DNA of 64,000 bases, from NCBI RefSeq assembly GCF_030347965.1, contig NZ_JAQIBD010000002.1, forward strand, positions 186,001-250,000, read 5' to 3'. Below are positions 62,059 through 64,000 of the stretch, one piece after another. The stretch is from Sulfurovum zhangzhouensis. GTDB taxonomy: Bacteria; Campylobacterota; Campylobacteria; Campylobacterales; Sulfurovaceae. The number at the start of each line of letters is the position of its first letter. Within the stretch, counting starts at the first letter, position 1. The notes under the pieces are model-generated. The model made no database searches and was not told the origin of the DNA. It saw nothing but the letters and a program-made list of their open reading frames with translations. The position numbers and the translations under genes were made by a program.

Positions 62059-63071
62059 CCTCCGCCGATCAGTTTATTTCCTTCATAAAATGCTGCAACC
62101 TGTCCGTGTGCCAGGCCAAATACAGGTTCTTTAAGTGTGACGGTACCCTTGTCACCTTCTATTTTCACATGGCATGGTACTGCTTGCGTGCGGTAGCGTA
62201 CTTTTACGAGACAGTCAAACTCATCTCTCTCTACAAAAAGATTGATTTTTTTTATCTCAAATTCATGCACTTCAAGTTGTTCTTTTGTACCTACTACGAT
62301 CTGGTTTTTCTCAGGTTTAATTTCCAAAACAAAGTGCGGATCATGTGCACCATCCACAAAAAATCCTCTACGCTTTCCGATGGTATAATGCATATAGCCC
62401 TTATGTGTTCCTACAACATTACCCTCCGCATCTACAGTTTCACCCGGCATGTCGATATCCATATGACGAGCAAGTACTTCATCATAAGTATTTTCTACAA
62501 AACAGATCTCAGAACTCTCTTTTTGAGTTGCAAAGTCCTTTAATGGCTCAATATCGGCAGCATAAGCTTTGACATCATCTTTTACCCAGTTTCCTAGTGG
62601 GAAAATAAGTCTAGGTATTACCTCTTTTTTTACTTCACATAAAAAGTAGCTTTGATCTTTGTTCGGGTCTTTACCCATGTAGATAAATTCACCATCAGAA
62701 TTGATATAGTGCCCCGTAGCAATATACTCTGCACCGATACTGTCTGCGAACTCCACCATTTTTCCAAACTTGATGGTACGGTTACACATTACACAGGGAT
62801 TTGGAGTAAGTCCTGCTTTGTAAGAGTCTACAAAGTAATCATAAACCTCTTCCTTAAATTCATTACTTAGATCCAAAAAATGTACCTTGATCCCAAGATA
62901 CGCTCCTACACGCTGTGCTTTGGCAAAGTTTTCTTCATGATAGCCCTCTTTTTGATGGAGTTTCATATAGACCCCTTCAACTTCATATCCCTCTTTTTGT
63001 AAGAGTATCGCACTCACTGTAGAGTCAACACCGCCACTCATTCCAATCAATACTTTTTTACGTTCTGTCAT
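62046..63071 (-). CDS. mnmA: tRNA-specific 2-thiouridylase MnmA
   Basis: 341 aa. Thiolates U34 of tRNA for Lys, Glu and Gln. ATP-binding [13 protein letters not shown] (~13-25), [13 protein letters not shown] (catalytic Cys, ~96-108), the second Cys in [13 protein letters not shown] (~187-199), and [14 protein letters not shown] (~228-241). AAAGG precedes the ATG. Monocistronic. Confidence 0.95.
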   Translation of the reverse strand: MTERKKVLIGMSGGVDSTVSAILLQKEGYEVEGVYMKLHQKEGYHEENFAKAQRVGAYLGIKVHFLDLSNEFKEEVYDYFVDSYKAGLTPNPCVMCNRTIKFGKMVEFADSIGAEYIATGHYINSDGEFIYMGKDPNKDQSYFLCEVKKEVIPRLIFPLGNWVKDDVKAYAADIEPLKDFATQKESSEICFVENTYDEVLARHMDIDMPGETVDAEGNVVGTHKGYMHYTIGKRRGFFVDGAHDPHFVLEIKPEKNQIVVGTKEQLEVHEFEIKKINLFVERDEFDCLVKVRYRTQAVPCHVKIEGDKGTVTLKEPVFGLAHGQVAAFYEGNKLIGGGVIC

Positions 63072-63100
63072 TCCGTACCTTTGTATATTTTCTTTAATCT

Positions 63101-63577
63101 TTATAACCTTTGGTTCACGCTATTTACCTGTACAGCGATCTCACCATCTACATTTATCAATGAACATTGAGCGATCTCTTTTTGCTCGGTTACTATATTA
63201 AGATCTTCAAAATTCAAATCCATTGTTCCTATAACATGCCCTACTTCTAATTTTCTGCTTTGAATCTCACCAAATGAGACAGTGACAACCTGATGTTTTT
63301 TTGATGGCTTCTCTTTTGTATGATTATGTAGTGATATAATCTTTAGCCTATCAGCATAGTTATGATGTTCGATCATCACCTCAGCACAGATACCTTTTGT
63401 ATCCGACAGTACCAAAGAGAGATGATCAAGTCCCAAAAGCAGGATATCGCCCTTTTTCAATTCTTTGAGTGCACTCTTTTTCATCTCAAAAGGGGGCAAA
63501 GAGAGTATATAGTGAGGGAATACCTGATGCTTTTTCATCATCATCTCCAAGCGGTTAGCCTGGGTATCACCCCGCAT
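63101..63577 (-). CDS. FlhG-like N-terminal motif fused to two SpoA/FliN-like segments
   Basis: 158 aa from ATG 63577 (GGAG 6 nt upstream), overlapping the end of flhF by 11 nt. Residues 1-16 ([16 protein letters not shown]) match the QAxxL helix that opens FlhG/YlxH and activates FlhF. No MinD-type Walker A follows. Instead residues ~37-83 ([19 protein letters not shown]...RLKIISL) and ~101-153 ([20 protein letters not shown]...[17 protein letters not shown]) each fit the SpoA fold of FliN/FliM. Possibly a regulator or switch-like partner of FlhF. Confidence 0.6.
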   Translation of the reverse strand: MRGDTQANRLEMMMKKHQVFPHYILSLPPFEMKKSALKELKKGDILLLGLDHLSLVLSDTKGICAEVMIEHHNYADRLKIISLHNHTKEKPSKKHQVVTVSFGEIQSRKLEVGHVIGTMDLNFEDLNIVTEQKEIAQCSLINVDGEIAVQVNSVNQRL

Positions 63578-64000
63578 CTATATCTCCGATAAAGCGCTCT
63601 AGCAAATACTCTTTGCTTGCTACACGCAGGTCATCAGGTACCTCTTGACCTATTGAGAAGTAGCTCATAGGAAGATCATAGGCCAACATAAAATTAAGCA
63701 GTGTACCCAAATGTTTTGTTTCATCAAACTTTGTGATGATCACAGAATCAAGGTTCAAAAAAGAGAAGTTCGTAAAAATATCTTCCATATCCTCATACTT
63801 CACTGTTGCAGGAAGTACAAGGTTGACCTCAAGGTCTTTGAGTGCATCAGAGTTGACATACTCCACCGTACGGATAAGCTTTTGCGTATCATACGGCGAC
63901 ATTCCTGCCGTATCCACAAGTATGATATCATAAGAGTCTAAATGATCCAGTGCATCTTTAAATCCATGGACATTTTCAACAGCAACATGATCAATCTGCA
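63567..64000 (-). CDS. flhF: Flagellar biosynthesis GTPase FlhF, partial (C-terminal part)
   Basis: About 144 C-terminal residues; the N-terminus lies off the right edge. SRP-type GTPase: YDIILVDTAGMSPYDTQKLIRTVEYV (G3), LNLDSVIITKFDETKHLGTLLNFMLAYDLPMSYFSIGQEVPDDLRVASKEYLLERF (G4 TKFD and the closing GQxVPDDL motif), all typical of FlhF. FlhF sets the polar position of flagella. The next gene overlaps its end. In this phylum flhG usually follows. Confidence 0.92.
   Translation of the reverse strand, partial: QIDHVAVENVHGFKDALDHLDSYDIILVDTAGMSPYDTQKLIRTVEYVNSDALKDLEVNLVLPATVKYEDMEDIFTNFSFLNLDSVIITKFDETKHLGTLLNFMLAYDLPMSYFSIGQEVPDDLRVASKEYLLERFIGDIDAG

Noticed and set aside
1-64000. tRNA, rRNA or mobile elements
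   Set aside because: I scanned intergenic regions for T-loop and anticodon-arm patterns, terminal inverted repeats and transposase or integrase motifs, and saw none. A tRNAscan run would settle small tRNAs that I could have missed.

Overview
The window looks like chromosomal DNA of a Campylobacterota (Epsilonproteobacteria) species, most like Sulfurovum or a relative; this is inferred from gene content, not from a database search. Pointers are a GltX2-type second glutamyl-tRNA synthetase, a DUF4492 gene ahead of cydAB, short-form RecN, short-LID adenylate kinase, AT-rich intergenic DNA with extended TATAAT boxes, and the FlhF gene at the right edge. Genes are dense and mostly housekeeping. 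I see no rRNA, tRNA, insertion sequence, prophage or CRISPR array.

Layout. 1-2.5 kb: an arsenic module (ArsC-like phosphatase and arsR, divergent from arsB) followed by a secreted rhodanese. 2.8-8.4 kb: a membrane-anchored HPt protein, a membrane PAS-GGDEF-EAL protein, then nadK-recN. 9-14.3 kb: metE with a strong terminator, and a large transglutaminase-like protein with a duplicated C-terminal module. 14.5-20 kb: GNAT, pyrimidine-dimer glycosylase, DUF808, aspS, adk, AI-2E-type exporter. 20-29.6 kb: single genes (SMI1/KNR4, ABM monooxygenase, FadL, upp plus an APC permease, ankyrin protein, xth, methyltransferase, flavin reductase, L,D-transpeptidase, aldo/keto reductase).

29.6-34.1 kb is a minus-strand run: IscU-like scaffold, ferritin-like protein, psd, PDC-domain membrane protein, HAD phosphatase, DUF445, aldo/keto reductase. 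34.2-37.3 kb holds a DnaQ-type exonuclease, a GNAT, two unknowns, a PEBP gene and a decayed fragment of a second PEBP copy. 37.7-42 kb holds a GlnRS-YqeY fusion, a small secreted cysteine-rich protein, and a GltX2-like synthetase whose KMSKS motif is altered, followed by yggT and a lytic transglycosylase. 44.4-49.7 kb: mobB-fbp-small Cys protein, a CDF metal exporter, a TetR gene with two operator copies in front of its neighbour, GIY-YIG and a helical-repeat protein. 49.8-57 kb: metG coupled to a MurE/MurF N-domain-like protein, an outer-membrane barrel, and a five-part cytochrome bd locus (DUF4492, cydA, cydB, 41-aa membrane protein). 57-64 kb: copD-like, lepA with a structured leader, prs, DUF2062, mnmA, and at the edge flhF followed by an unusual protein.

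The most interesting items are: the protein after FlhF (63101-63577), which starts with a FlhG-like QAxxL motif but continues into two SpoA/FliN-like segments instead of the MinD ATPase; the GlnRS-YqeY fusion beside a GltX2 with a degenerate KMSKS; an IscU-like scaffold lacking the first ligand cysteine; a long interrupted hairpin ending in a T-run at 37473-37570; and a structured leader before lepA.
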